Origin: Hyphomicrobium sp. D-2
Lineage (GTDB): Bacteria; Pseudomonadota; Alphaproteobacteria; Rhizobiales; Hyphomicrobiaceae
DNA length: 64,000 nucleotides
Assembly: GCF_029872155.1 (NCBI RefSeq)
Contig: NZ_JARXLA010000002.1
Coordinates: 620,001 to 684,000, forward strand
Direction: 5' to 3'
Positions within the stretch are counted from its first letter, which is position 1. Every line of letters begins with the position of its first letter. Shown in pieces: positions 38,194-47,554 of this stretch. The notes below the pieces were generated by a model that was given only the letters and a program-made list of their open reading frames with translations, did no database searches and was not told the DNA's origin. The translations under genes were made by a program, and so were the position numbers.

Positions 38194-38751
38194 TTATTCC
38201 TCCGAACCGGTAGCAGCAGCGTCGTCACGGGGTGCACGGGGGCGGTCGCCATCGCGCGGGGGACGGGGACGGAAAGACGAGCCGCCTTCACGGTCGCCAC
38301 CGCGATCACCGCCGCGGAAACCACCACCGCCGCCACCACGGCGTTCGCCACCACGGTCACCGCCGCGGAAGCCACCACCGCCACCGCCGCCACGGCCGCC
38401 GAAGCTGCCGCGATCGCGGTCGTCACGGTCGCCCTTGCGCATCATGACGGAAGGATCGGTCTCGTGCTCTTCGACCTTGATGGTCAGGAAGCGCAGGATT
38501 TCCGTCGACAGGCCCATGCGGCGCTCCATCTCGGCCACGGCTTCAGACGGGGCTTCGATGTTCAGGAGCGAGAAATGCGCCTTGCGGTTCTTTTTGATCT
38601 TGTAGGCGAGAGACTTCACGCCCCAGTACTCGGACTTGGTGACCTTGCCGCCACCCTGTTCGATCAGATCCGTGAATTCCTTGGTCATCGTCTCGACCTG
38701 TGCGTTCGAGACGTCCTGGCGGGCCAGGAAGACATGCTCATAAAGCGGCAT
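38194..38751 (-). CDS. rpsF: 30S ribosomal protein S6 with long Gly/Arg-rich tail
   Basis: 185 residues. The S6 fold occupies about 1-100 ('[20 protein letters not shown]', '[19 protein letters not shown]'). From about 107 a tail of FRGGDRGG-type repeats, two almost identical copies separated by glycine runs, extends to an acidic end. Alphaproteobacterial S6 proteins often have charged tails, but this RGG-like tail is long and repetitive. The DNA repeats at 38260-38410 are coding. Confidence 0.95.
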   Translation of the reverse strand: MPLYEHVFLARQDVSNAQVETMTKEFTDLIEQGGGKVTKSEYWGVKSLAYKIKKNRKAHFSLLNIEAPSEAVAEMERRMGLSTEILRFLTIKVEEHETDPSVMMRKGDRDDRDRGSFGGRGGGGGGGFRGGDRGGERRGGGGGGFRGGDRGGDREGGSSFRPRPPRDGDRPRAPRDDAAATGSEE

Positions 38752-39087
38752 GCTGTCAGCCTTTCGTTTCTATGGTGCTGCTCCGGCGCAAAGCCCCTTA
38801 TGGACCTGGAAAGGCCCAAGACAGGTCACCCATGAGAGCGAAGACACCGGGAACCGGATCGCTTGCGATCCTGCCGCCAAAGACAACCCAATGAAACATC
38901 AGGCAAATCCAAAGCGCGGCTCCCCGTTCAGCCTCCAGCCGAAGCGAGCAAGGTGCGCTTTATAGCCGATATTCGCGCGGCGACAAGGCTGTGCGGCGAC
39001 AAATTTTGCCTCGGGCGGCACTCTGTTTGCAACCTAGGCGGGTGCCAGAGCTTGGAATCACTCCGGCAAAACTCGAACAACGGGCGG
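38752..39087. other. Region upstream of rpsF
   Basis: About 335 bases that should hold the rpsF promoter and leader (minus strand). G+C-rich short inverted repeats are present, but no conserved S6:S18-binding leader could be fixed. No gene supported. Confidence 0.4.
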
Positions 39088-39285
39088 TTATGATCCGCTA
39101 TCACCGTGGCGCCTGCCACTGTCGCGGCTGCGTGCGCGCCGCAAGCGGTCGTCAATGTCTCTTTCCAGCAGGCGACGCAAGGCGCGGTCGATCGACGGTT
39201 TGGAGGTGAGCGGCTTTCGCTCCAGTTCCATCCGGAGATGCCTGCCAATTGTATCCAGGGCATCCCGCTGTCGCTCGTTTGCCAT
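39088..39285 (-). CDS. Possible small helical protein
   Basis: 65 residues, highly charged: 'MANERQRDALDTIGRHLRME' then 'SIDRALRRLLERDIDDRLRR'. The amphipathic pattern looks like a true small protein rather than a random frame, and nothing else occupies the stretch. No family is recognised. It is shorter than and lacks the PVPDR motif of NepR anti-sigma factors. Low confidence. Confidence 0.35.
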   Translation of the reverse strand: MANERQRDALDTIGRHLRMELERKPLTSKPSIDRALRRLLERDIDDRLRRARSRDSGRRHGDSGS

Positions 39286-39540
39286 TCCGTCACCCGTGGT
39301 TGCGAACCTTCAACGGCAAGGGGACGCTGGCGTTCCATGGTCGCACAGGATCAGCTCGCGTTGGCTGCACGCTGTCCTGTTATTGAGGCCGTCTGAGCAC
39401 ACTCGCCTGATCGGCGTCGTGATTTGCGGGGGTGGCCGCTCGGGTAACTGGGCAAGACATTGTTTACCCGTGGGCGGCTTGGGCCTTGAACCCAGCAGCC
39501 GCAGTGCTTGAGGTCGCCCTTTCGGACAGGGGAGACCAGC

Positions 39541-40050
39541 ATGCCGCCGCGTTCAAAAGCCAGACAACGGCGATCGGCCGCGCCGGAAAAGGCGCGGAAG
39601 CCCGGCGCAGCGGCAGCTGCATCAGCCGGCAAAACGCGGACTCGCGCCGCTGCAGGTGAAAGCTCCGGCAAGGTCCACACCAAGGCGCTGGGCATCCGTG
39701 AGCCGGTACGTCGGGAACGCGTCGCCCCGTCGCGTAATACTGCGGCGGATCTGGAATATTCGTTATTGGATCGGCAACTCGATTACGTCGGCGCGCTGCT
39801 GGCGTGGACACCGACCCGGGTGCTGCTGGCGCAAAACGCGGCCTTCTGGGCGGGCGTATCGGGAAGCGACGGCGGCAAGGCAGATGCAAAGGCTAATCCC
39901 GCGAAGGACGGCGGTGACGGCCCCGGCAAAACTGCCGCGCCACAGAAGCCATCACGCAGGAATACAACCAAGGGCGGCACCGCGCCTGGTGCCGCCGAGG
40001 CAACGGACGGGAAGGCCGCTGTACGGAGCAGGGCCAAACGTCGCGGATAG
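39541..40050 (+). CDS. Basic Ala/Lys/Arg-rich protein with central helical core
   Basis: 169 residues from ATG 39541 (ribosome site GGGGAG). Flanks (1-60 and 105-169) are rich in Lys, Arg, Ala, Gly and Pro, like histone H1-type tails; between them lies a conserved-looking block 'LLDRQLDYVGALLAWTPTRV' and 'LLAQNAAFWAGV' that could be a helical binding segment. No family recognised. It may be a nucleoid-associated or granule-binding protein, but this is only suggested by composition. Confidence 0.55.
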   Translation: MPPRSKARQRRSAAPEKARKPGAAAAASAGKTRTRAAAGESSGKVHTKALGIREPVRRERVAPSRNTAADLEYSLLDRQLDYVGALLAWTPTRVLLAQNAAFWAGVSGSDGGKADAKANPAKDGGDGPGKTAAPQKPSRRNTTKGGTAPGAAEATDGKAAVRSRAKRRG

Positions 40051-40068
40051 GCAGGCGGGAAGGCCTCT

Positions 40069-40587
40069 TCAGTGCGTGGGAGCCGTGGGGGCGGCGATAC
40101 GTTGCCGGGCGAGGTTTCGCCACAGCATCCAGGCTGCCGCGAAGACGATTGCCAGCTCGACGAGGAACGTCCAGTGCAGGATGAAATTCCACACCCACCA
40201 GTCATAACGGGCGGGCACCTTGACCAGATTCAGCTGCAAATCTGAGAAGGGCTTGAGCCAATGGATTTCGGCGGCCACGCTGTCCAGAACCATGTGGAGC
40301 AGCAAGCACGCCAGGGCCACGAATATATATGGCTCAGCGACACGCCAGCGCAGCAGGCGGGCCAATAGCCACGCTGCTGCAGCGAGGCCGATCCAGAACA
40401 ACGGCCAGTGAAAGACAAAAGCGTGATGCGGTGTCTTTCTGCCGTCGACGAAATAAAACCAGAGCAGATCAAAATCCGGCAGCGCGGAAGCAAATAGGCC
40501 TACGGCCATCAGGCTGCGGCGGTTCAGCCGGTTCTGGCTCAGGCGGTCGGACAGCAGGTAGCCCGCGGGCAGATGGGCAATGAACAT
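40069..40587 (-). CDS. YdjM-like membrane-bound metal-dependent hydrolase
   Basis: 172 residues, four to five membrane helices. 'MFIAHLPAGYLLSDRL', 'ALPDFDLLWFYF', 'HHAFVFHWPLF' and 'LLHMVLDSV' carry the conserved His and Asp residues of the YdjM/LexA-binding inner membrane hydrolase family (PF04307). Substrate unknown. It is convergent with the basic protein gene at 39541 and divergent from fabD. Confidence 0.75.
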   Translation of the reverse strand: MFIAHLPAGYLLSDRLSQNRLNRRSLMAVGLFASALPDFDLLWFYFVDGRKTPHHAFVFHWPLFWIGLAAAAWLLARLLRWRVAEPYIFVALACLLLHMVLDSVAAEIHWLKPFSDLQLNLVKVPARYDWWVWNFILHWTFLVELAIVFAAAWMLWRNLARQRIAAPTAPTH

Positions 40588-40764
40588 TGGTCCTCACTGG
40601 CGGCCAGATTGTTCCGGTTGCTTGTTCCGGTTGCAGCCTGAACCTTGCAAGCTGGGTCGGGCGATGCAATCACGGGGGGTACTCAGCGATCCTTCCCCAG
40701 GACGCGCCACCGGTTCGCTTGACAGCAAGCTTTCTAGCGTGTTCTTGCGCTGCGAACTCTACAA

Positions 40765-41730
40765 ATGAGCGCTTTTACCGATATGGCTATCGCATTTGTT
40801 TTTCCCGGCCAGGGCAGCCAGGACGTTGGCATGGGCCGCGAACTGGCGGAACAGTTTGCCTGTGCCCGTGAGGTTTTCGAGGAAGTCGACTCGGCTCTCG
40901 GACAGAACCTCTCGCAGATCATGTGGGAAGGCCCCAAGGAAACGCTGACGCTGACCGAGAACGCGCAGCCGGCGCTGATGGCCGTATCGATGGCCGTGAT
41001 GCGCGTGCTGGAGCGCGAGCACGGGTTCAAGCTTGCAGATCACGTGAAGTTCGTCGCCGGTCATTCGCTGGGCGAATATTCAGCGCTCGCCGCTGCGGGT
41101 GCATTCTCGCTTTCCGATGCTGCACGTTTGCTGAAGCTGCGCGGTCAGGCGATGCAGGCCGCCGTTCCGGTCGGGCAGGGCGCCATGTCGGCACTGCTCG
41201 GCGTTGGCATCGACGTTGCGCAGAAGGTTGCTGAAGAAGCAGCGCAGGGCGAAGTCTGCCAGATCGCAAACGACAACGAGCCAACGCAGGTTGTGCTTTC
41301 CGGCGCCAAGACGGCGATTGATCGCGTGCCGGAAATCGGCAAGGCGTATGGCGTGCGCCGCGCGGTGCCGCTACCGGTATCGGCGCCTTTCCATTGCGCA
41401 CTGATGCAGCCCGCTGCCGATGCGATGGCAGAAGCGCTGGCGAAGGTTGAAGTGAAAGCGCCTGTCGTTCCCGTTATTGCGAACGTGCTGGCTGCTCCGA
41501 TCACCGATCCGGAAGAAATCAAGAAGCGTCTTGTCGAGCAGGTGACCGGCACCGTGCGCTGGCGCGAATGCGTCGGCTACATGGCCGCCAACGGCATCAC
41601 TGACATTTACGAAATCGGCGCAGGCAAAGTGCTCGCCGGTCTTGCCAAGCGCATCGACGCAGCGCTTAACGCGAGCAATGTCAGCACACCAGCTGACATC
41701 GATGCCGCGCTTGCACGTCTCAACGCCTGA
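40765..41730 (+). CDS. fabD: Malonyl-CoA:ACP S-malonyltransferase
   Basis: 321 residues. 'AFVFPGQGSQDVGMGRELAE', the nucleophile elbow 'VAGHSLGEYSALAAAG' and 'VSAPFHCALMQPAADAM' are FabD hallmarks. It loads malonate onto ACP for fatty acid elongation. ATG 40765 is used; an internal ATG at 40783 would start exactly at the fold (MAIAFVFPGQG). First gene of fabD-fabG-acpP-fabF; fabG follows after 11 bases. Confidence 0.95.
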   Translation: MSAFTDMAIAFVFPGQGSQDVGMGRELAEQFACAREVFEEVDSALGQNLSQIMWEGPKETLTLTENAQPALMAVSMAVMRVLEREHGFKLADHVKFVAGHSLGEYSALAAAGAFSLSDAARLLKLRGQAMQAAVPVGQGAMSALLGVGIDVAQKVAEEAAQGEVCQIANDNEPTQVVLSGAKTAIDRVPEIGKAYGVRRAVPLPVSAPFHCALMQPAADAMAEALAKVEVKAPVVPVIANVLAAPITDPEEIKKRLVEQVTGTVRWRECVGYMAANGITDIYEIGAGKVLAGLAKRIDAALNASNVSTPADIDAALARLNA

Positions 41731-41741
41731 AGGAGCCCACG

Positions 41742-42485
41742 ATGTTCGATCTTACCGGCAAGACCGCGCTTGTCACCGGCGCCACCGGCGGCATCGGCGG
41801 CGCAACCGCCAAGGCGCTGCATGCGCAGGGCGCAACCGTTGCCATCTCGGGCCGTCAGGCCGACAAGCTTGAAGCGCTGGCCGCCGAACTGGGCGAGCGG
41901 GTGCACGTGCTGCCCTGCGACCTCGGCAATCGCGAGCAGGTTGGCAAGCTGATCGAGCAGGCTGTCGGCGCGCTGGGTCGCCTCGACATTCTCGTCAACA
42001 ACGCTGGTCTCACGCGCGACAATCTCTTCATGGTGATGAAGGATGAGCAGTGGGACGAAGTTATCAACGTCAATCTGACGTCCACATTCATGCTGTGCCG
42101 CGCCGCCGCCCGCGCGATGCTGCGCGCCAAGCCGAACTTTGGCCGCATCATCAATATCGCGTCGGTTTCGGGTGTGTTCGGCAACCCCGGACAGGGCAAT
42201 TATGCGGCTTCGAAGGCCGGCATGATCGGCATGACGAAATCGCTGGCCCGCGAGGTTGCACCGCGCGGTATCACAGCCAATTGCATCGCTCCCGGTTTCA
42301 TCTCAACGCCCATGACGGCGGCGTTGAACGATAAGCAGACCGAGGAAATTGCGAAAATGATCCCCCAGCAGCGTTTCGGCGCGCCGGAGGAAATTGCGGC
42401 AGGCGTCGTCTATCTCGCCAGCAACGAAGCCGGGTACATCACCGGGCAGACGTTGCACGTTAATGGCGGGATGGCGATGGTCTAA
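41742..42485 (+). CDS. fabG: 3-oxoacyl-ACP reductase FabG
   Basis: 247 residues, SDR fold. 'LVTGATGGIGGATA', 'ILVNNAGLTRDNLFMVMKDE', the active-site 'NIASVSGVFGNPGQGNYAAS' with YxxxK (YAASK) and the C-terminal 'TGQTLHVNGGMAMV' are standard FabG. It reduces 3-ketoacyl-ACP with NADPH. Directly downstream of fabD. Confidence 0.96.
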   Translation: MFDLTGKTALVTGATGGIGGATAKALHAQGATVAISGRQADKLEALAAELGERVHVLPCDLGNREQVGKLIEQAVGALGRLDILVNNAGLTRDNLFMVMKDEQWDEVINVNLTSTFMLCRAAARAMLRAKPNFGRIINIASVSGVFGNPGQGNYAASKAGMIGMTKSLAREVAPRGITANCIAPGFISTPMTAALNDKQTEEIAKMIPQQRFGAPEEIAAGVVYLASNEAGYITGQTLHVNGGMAMV

Positions 42486-42829
42486 CCCATGGTAAACGCT
42501 GCGGCGTGGGCTTTAACACTGGGTGCAGCAGGCGAATTTTGGTCGCAACGTCAAGCGTCGAACCGACCCTCGCACCGCTGGCCAAGGCCAGGGAAGTGTG
42601 TTAACGAGCCCAACGGTTTTTCGGCCTCTTCAGCGCCCTTACGGGTAAACGGAGTGGCCGAAGTTCGACCGGCGCACGCAGTGCGATCATGTGGGATAGC
42701 CGCGTCGTTTCGATACCCGCCGGTAGCTGGCGCCTCTATACAGACTAGGGGCCCGAAGCCGGGAAAACGGGCAAGTCTAGAAAACTGAATTTAAGAACTG
42801 CCAAGAGCAAACCGACGCGAGGGAAGACG
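42486..42829. other. Intergenic region upstream of acpP
   Basis: About 340 bases. It should contain the separate strong promoter usual for acpP. A GCCCG/CGGGC inverted repeat is near 42752-42774. No gene supported. Confidence 0.45.
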
Positions 42830-43072
42830 ATGAGCGATGTCGCGGAGCGCGTGAAGAAGATTGTCGTGGAGCACCTGGGTGTGGAGGCCGAGAAGGTCAC
42901 CGAGAACGCCAGCTTCATCGATGATCTCGGCGCCGACAGTCTAGATACGGTTGAGCTTGTGATGGCTTTCGAGGAGGAGTTCGGCTGCGAAATCCCCGAC
43001 GACGCCGCCGAGCACATCCTGACCGTGGGTGACGCGGTCAAATTTCTTGAGAAGAACGCCTCAGCCGCGTGA
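42830..43072 (+). CDS. acpP: Acyl carrier protein
   Basis: 80 residues, acidic. The phosphopantetheine serine is in '[20 protein letters not shown]'. It carries growing acyl chains for fatty acid and lipid A synthesis. Ribosome site GAGGGAAG upstream of ATG 42830. It stands between fabG and fabF as in most proteobacteria. Confidence 0.98.
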   Translation: MSDVAERVKKIVVEHLGVEAEKVTENASFIDDLGADSLDTVELVMAFEEEFGCEIPDDAAEHILTVGDAVKFLEKNASAA

Positions 43073-43228
43073 TATTGCTGGCTCCCGTGCTGTCTTCAAA
43101 GATGGCGCGGGAGCAGCACACGCGGTGTTTGCGCGAGCGTACCAAGCACCTCGAGGCTTGGCTTCGAGGATGTGACCGGACCCTTGAGTTAAGGCGCCGG
43201 CCATTTACTTCCGCTTCGAAGGATCAGG

Positions 43229-44491
43229 ATGCGTCGCGTCGTTATTACAGGACTAGGAATTGTTTCCCCCGTCGGATGCGGGGTTGAAGCATCGTGGCAA
43301 GCCCTTCTTGCTGGCACCAGCGGCGCCCGCCGTATCGAGGAATTCGAGATTGATGATCTGGCGTGCCAGATCGCATGCTTCATTCCGCGCGGCGCAAAAG
43401 AAGACGGCAAATTCAATCCAGACGACTGGATGGAGCCGAAGGAGCAGCGCAAGGTCGATGATTTCATCGTCTATGCGATGGCTGCTGCCGAACAGGCTAT
43501 CCAGGATTCTGGCTATGTGGCCGACACCGAGGACAAGCAGGAGCGCGCAGGCGTTCTGATCGGATCGGGCATCGGCGGCCTCTCGGGCATCGCCGATACG
43601 TCGATCCTGCTGAAGGAAAAGAGGCCGCGCCGCGTTTCCCCGTTCTTCATTCCCGGGCGCCTTATCAATCTGGCTTCAGGCTATGTTTCCATCCGCCACA
43701 AGCTGCGCGGGCCGAACCACGCTGTGGTGACCGCCTGCTCGACCGGTTCGCACGCCATCGGCGATGCAAGCCGCATCGTGGCCATGGGCGATGCTGACAT
43801 CATGGTGGCGGGCGGCACAGAATCACCCATCTGCCGTATCGCGATGGCGGGCTTCGCGGCCTGCCGTGCGCTCTCAACCGGCTTCAACGACAACCCGACG
43901 GCGGCATCGCGCCCCTACGACAAGGACCGCGATGGCTTCGTGATGGGTGAGGGCGCCGGCATCGTGGTGCTTGAGGAACTTGAGCACGCCAAGGCTCGCG
44001 GCGCGAAGATTTATGCCGAAGTCATCGGCTACGGCATGTCGGGCGACGCCTATCACATCACCGCACCGGCAGAGAGCGGCGATGGTGCCTACCGCTGCAT
44101 GCGGGCCGCAATGAAGCGGGCCAATATCGATGTCAGCGACATCGATTATGTCAACGCGCACGGCACATCGACGCCGATGGGCGACGAGATCGAACTGGGC
44201 GCCGTTGAGCGTCTGTTCGGCAACGCGGCGGGCAAGCTGGCGATGTCGTCGACCAAGTCCGCGACCGGCCATCTGCTGGGTGCGGCCGGCGCCATCGAAG
44301 CGATTTTCTCGACGCTGGCCATCCGCGACAACATCGTTCCGCCGACGCTTAATCTCGACAATCCGTCGGTCGATACGGCGATTGATCTTGTGCCGCACAA
44401 GGCCAAGGCGCGTCAGGTCAACACCGTGCTTTCCAACTCGTTCGGGTTCGGCGGCACGAATGCGTCTCTGATTTTGCGGCGCGTCGAATAG
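43229..44491 (+). CDS. fabF: 3-oxoacyl-ACP synthase II FabF
   Basis: 420 residues, condensing enzyme. The Cys-His-His triad is in 'VVTACSTGSHAIGDA', 'VNAHGTSTPMGD' and 'KSATGHLLGAAGAIEAI'. It elongates acyl-ACP with malonyl-ACP, including unsaturated C16 to C18. A perfect-stem terminator follows ten bases after the stop. Confidence 0.96.
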   Translation: MRRVVITGLGIVSPVGCGVEASWQALLAGTSGARRIEEFEIDDLACQIACFIPRGAKEDGKFNPDDWMEPKEQRKVDDFIVYAMAAAEQAIQDSGYVADTEDKQERAGVLIGSGIGGLSGIADTSILLKEKRPRRVSPFFIPGRLINLASGYVSIRHKLRGPNHAVVTACSTGSHAIGDASRIVAMGDADIMVAGGTESPICRIAMAGFAACRALSTGFNDNPTAASRPYDKDRDGFVMGEGAGIVVLEELEHAKARGAKIYAEVIGYGMSGDAYHITAPAESGDGAYRCMRAAMKRANIDVSDIDYVNAHGTSTPMGDEIELGAVERLFGNAAGKLAMSSTKSATGHLLGAAGAIEAIFSTLAIRDNIVPPTLNLDNPSVDTAIDLVPHKAKARQVNTVLSNSFGFGGTNASLILRRVE

Positions 44492-44500
44492 CACAAGCCG

Positions 44501-44533
44501 GGTGGGGCCAAGCGGCCCCACCGCTGGTTTTTG
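44501..44533 (+). terminator. Rho-independent terminator after fabF
   Basis: GGTGGGGCC and GGCCCCACC form a perfect 9-bp stem with an AAGC tetraloop, followed by GCTGGTTTTT. It ends the fab transcript before mltG. Confidence 0.8.
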
Positions 44534-44726
44534 GCCTTGTGAACGTCATGCGTACACCGCAAATCCCAAGCGTAATAGTTCACGCCTGAGGTAGGATGGC
44601 CACGGATCTGTGGCCGCCGATCAGGGAGGGCGTTTTCCCCTCGTGCTTTTGCCATAATCCCCTTTAGGGTCATGGCGAACTGAACTGCGGCATCTGCTGA
44701 GGCGCAGGGCCGTTGGGAGCGAACCG

Positions 44727-46091
44727 GTGAGCACCTATCCGCCAAACAGACCGGACCCGACCTTCCGTCGGGGTGCGATCCGTCCACGGTCGCCGTCCGA
44801 AATCCTGGAACCGTCGCGTCCACCGGGGCCGCCCCGGGGCGCAACCGCGCCGCACGCGCCCAAGCGCGGTTCCACCACCATGCGCATCCTGAGCGGTCTT
44901 TTCACGCTGCTGCTGGTGTCGATGGTGGCCGCCGGTGGCCTGCTCGCTCTGCTCTATCACCAATTTGAATCGCCCGGCCCACTGAAGGAAGCGCGCGTCA
45001 TCACCGTGCCGCGTGGTGAGGGCCGCATTGATATCGCCAACCGGCTAGAGCGTGAGGGCGCCATCGCTCACCGCTGGTCGTTCATGGTCAACTATCTGCT
45101 GCGCAACGCCGTATCGCCCAAGCCGATGGAGTTGAAGGCCGGCGATTACGAGATCCAGCCCGGCGCCAGCATGGCGCAAATTCTGGAAACGCTGGCGCTC
45201 GGCCGCGGCGTGCTGTCGAAGGTCACGATTCCGGAAGGGTTGACGAGCCTGCAGATCGTGCAGCGTCTGCGCGATGAGCCGGATCTGGTGGGCGACATCG
45301 AAGACATTCCGCCCGAAGGTTCGCTGATGCCGGACACCTATCGCTATTCGCGCGGCATGGACCGGAGTGAGCTGCTCGACCGGATGCAGAAGGAAATGCA
45401 GCGGTTCCTGGCTGCTCAGTGGGAAAAGCGCCAGCCGAATCTGCCGATCACCACGCCGGAGGAGGCGCTGGTGTTTGCGTCGATCGTCGAGAAGGAAACC
45501 GGACGCGCAGACGAGCGTGGCCGTGTGGCTGCGGTGTTCACGAACCGTATGCGCAAGAACATGCGCCTGCAGTCGGACCCGACGGTGATTTACGGCGTCG
45601 TCGGCGGCCAGGGCAGCCTGGGCCGATCGATTACGCGAGCGGATCTGGACCAGAAGAACGATTACAATACCTACCAGATCAGCGGCCTGCCACCGACGCC
45701 GATATGCAACCCTGGCCGGGACTCCATTGAGGCAACGCTCAATCCGCCTGAGACCACCGACCTTTATTTCGTGGCCGATGGCACCGGCGGGCATACGTTC
45801 TCGGAGACGCTGAAGGACCATAACGCGGCGGTGAAGGTCTGGCGCAAGGTTGAGCGCGATCGCAAACAGGATGCGGCGGCGGGTTCGAGCGACGATGCTG
45901 GCGAACCGGAAGCTGCGGCCGCAGACAATGAAATCCCGGTGCCTTCGACTAACAGCACCGACAGCCTGCGCCTGCTGAACGCGCCGGAAACTCCGGCTAC
46001 GACGAACGGAGCCGAGGGCGCCACGCCTGCCGCAGCAAGCACGACCACAGCCGTTTCGGTGCCGTTGCCGGTCAGAAAACCTGCGCCCTAG
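44727..46091 (+). CDS. mltG: Endolytic murein transglycosylase MltG (YceG)
   Basis: 454 residues. A proline-rich cytoplasmic N-terminus (1-50) precedes one membrane helix (about 52-72), a LysM-like part, and the YceG domain with the catalytic Glu in 'ASIVEKETGRADERG' and the 'LQSDPTVIYG' and 'NTYQISGLPPTPICNPG' signatures. It cuts nascent glycan strands and sets their length. A disordered Ala/Thr-rich tail (after about 375) is longer than usual. GTG 44727 has GGGAG upstream. Confidence 0.92.
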   Translation: MSTYPPNRPDPTFRRGAIRPRSPSEILEPSRPPGPPRGATAPHAPKRGSTTMRILSGLFTLLLVSMVAAGGLLALLYHQFESPGPLKEARVITVPRGEGRIDIANRLEREGAIAHRWSFMVNYLLRNAVSPKPMELKAGDYEIQPGASMAQILETLALGRGVLSKVTIPEGLTSLQIVQRLRDEPDLVGDIEDIPPEGSLMPDTYRYSRGMDRSELLDRMQKEMQRFLAAQWEKRQPNLPITTPEEALVFASIVEKETGRADERGRVAAVFTNRMRKNMRLQSDPTVIYGVVGGQGSLGRSITRADLDQKNDYNTYQISGLPPTPICNPGRDSIEATLNPPETTDLYFVADGTGGHTFSETLKDHNAAVKVWRKVERDRKQDAAAGSSDDAGEPEAAAADNEIPVPSTNSTDSLRLLNAPETPATTNGAEGATPAAASTTTAVSVPLPVRKPAP

Positions 46092-46614
46092 GTTTCCGGT
46101 ACGTTCAGCGCCGGTAGATGACGGCCGCTGGCGGTGGACGTTTGGCGAGATAACTGCCCGCCATGCGGCGATGCCCGAAGTGCTGCCCCACCGTGCGTCG
46201 TTCCCGACCTCCGTCGGGATGACGTTGAGGGAAGCGCCCGTGGCATCGGGTGTGTGCACGGTCGCTGGCGTGGGTGGAGCACCAGTCGGCGGTCTGGAGC
46301 TCTGGCCAGCACGGCCGCCGGAGCAGCGCTAGCCGAACAGGGCCCTCGGATAGTCGAGAGCGCGACGCGAACCTGTACCACCCAGCGTGCGATGCCCATC
46401 ACCATTAGCGGCGGCGGGGACGGCAGCATAATCCAAGGCCAACGCACCGCCATTTGCCTCCCGGCTCGTCTTGTCGGATAAGGCGGTTCTGGTTTTTCTC
46501 GAAACGCACTAGACCATTCTGGAACCCGTCGGCCCGGATCACACCGCCTCAGCAATGATTCTTGCGCGATCGCCCGGAGCGGTTCGATCTGCGCCACACA
46601 CGAACGGAGCCGCA
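46092..46614. other. Long gap between mltG and yicC
   Basis: 523 bases, unusually long for this conserved junction. It contains a CGTC...GACG hairpin repeat (46196-46224). Reading frames of about 110-180 codons exist on both strands but lack ribosome sites and family similarity, so none is called. Confidence 0.4.
46196..46224. repeat. Hairpin repeat, CGTC-TCCCGAC type
   Basis: CGTCGTTCCCGAC and GTCGGGATGACG pair with one bulged base around a four-base loop. It resembles the short intergenic hairpins starting CGTC-TTCCCGA found in many proteobacterial genomes. Confidence 0.45.
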
Positions 46615-47502
46615 ATGGCAATCAAGAGCATGACCGGCTTTGCGCGTGCAGAGGGCAACGCCGCGGGCTTTGCATGGCACTGGGAACTACGGACCGTGAA
46701 TGGCCGTGGTCTGGATGTGCGTCTAAGGCTGCCGTCCGGTCTGGAGCAGTTGGAGCCGAAGGCGCGCGAGGCGATCGGGCGTCACCTCAGCCGGGGCAGC
46801 GTAACCGCCAACCTGGTCGCAAGCGGCACCACCGATACGCACGAACTGCGCCTCAATGAGCGCGCACTGGCGCAGGTGATGAAGGCCGCCGATCGCATTC
46901 GCGCGTTGACTGACGCGGTGCCACCGCGTGTCGACGGGCTGATCGCCATTCGCGGCGTTCTCGATATCGTCGAGCCGGAGGAGGACGAGGCCGAAACCAT
47001 CGCGCGCGGTCAGGCAATGCTTGCCACGCTTGACGAGGCGCTCGCCGCGCTTGTCGGTGCTCGCGCTTCGGAGGGCAATCGGCTGGCGAATGCACTCAAT
47101 GGCCAGATCGACGAGATCGAGCGTCAGGTTGCTATCGTGCGCGCTTCACCCGCCCGCACGCCGGAAGCTATCGCCGCACGGCTCAAGGAGCAGATCGGGC
47201 GCATCATGGAAGTCGGCACGGGGTTTGACCCGCAGCGCCTGCATCAGGAAGCTGTACTGCTGGCTGCGAAGGCCGACGTTGAGGAAGAGCTGGAACGCCT
47301 GACCTCGCATATCAGCGCGGCGCGTGAATTGCTGGCGGAGGATGCTCCGGTTGGCCGCAAGCTCGATTTCCTTACGCAGGAATTCAACCGCGAGGCCAAC
47401 ACGCTGTGCTCGAAGGCCAACGACATTGAAATCACCCGGGCCGGATTGGCGCTGAAGTCGGTTATCGACCAACTGCGCGAACAGGTGCAAAACATCGAAT
47501 AA
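46615..47502 (+). CDS. yicC: YicC-family endoribonuclease
   Basis: 295 residues. 'MAIKSMTGFARAEG' at the N-terminus and the C-terminal 'EFNREANTLCSKANDIEIT' (DUF1732) are family hallmarks. YicC proteins act on RNA; the E. coli member promotes decay of the sRNA RyhB. ATG 46615 follows GGAG; the frame is open to 46555 but similarity starts at 46615. It precedes gmk, the usual pair. Confidence 0.93.
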   Translation: MAIKSMTGFARAEGNAAGFAWHWELRTVNGRGLDVRLRLPSGLEQLEPKAREAIGRHLSRGSVTANLVASGTTDTHELRLNERALAQVMKAADRIRALTDAVPPRVDGLIAIRGVLDIVEPEEDEAETIARGQAMLATLDEALAALVGARASEGNRLANALNGQIDEIERQVAIVRASPARTPEAIAARLKEQIGRIMEVGTGFDPQRLHQEAVLLAAKADVEEELERLTSHISAARELLAEDAPVGRKLDFLTQEFNREANTLCSKANDIEITRAGLALKSVIDQLREQVQNIE

Positions 47503-47554
47503 CGCTTGGGCGGCGGGCCAAGCCTGCGCTGCTCGGTGCACTGAAAGCTGAGAT

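Noticed and set aside
38260-38410. Repetitive G+C-rich stretch that looks like a short repeat array
   Set aside because: It is in frame with rpsF and codes for the Gly/Arg-rich tail; repeat units are irregular and there are no spacers as in CRISPR.
38752-38860. S6:S18-binding leader RNA upstream of rpsF
   Set aside because: G+C-rich stems are present, but the conserved bulged CCG arrangement could not be placed with confidence by eye.
39088-39285. NepR-like anti-sigma factor
   Set aside because: Helical and charged like NepR, but the PVPDRF/L core motif is missing and no PhyR or EcfG gene is nearby.
45045-46259. 404-codon open frame antisense to mltG
   Set aside because: Arg/His-rich shadow of mltG codons with no family similarity and no ribosome site.
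46134-46481. 115-codon frame in the mltG-yicC gap
   Set aside because: No ribosome site, Cys/Arg-rich random-looking sequence, and a hairpin repeat lies inside it.
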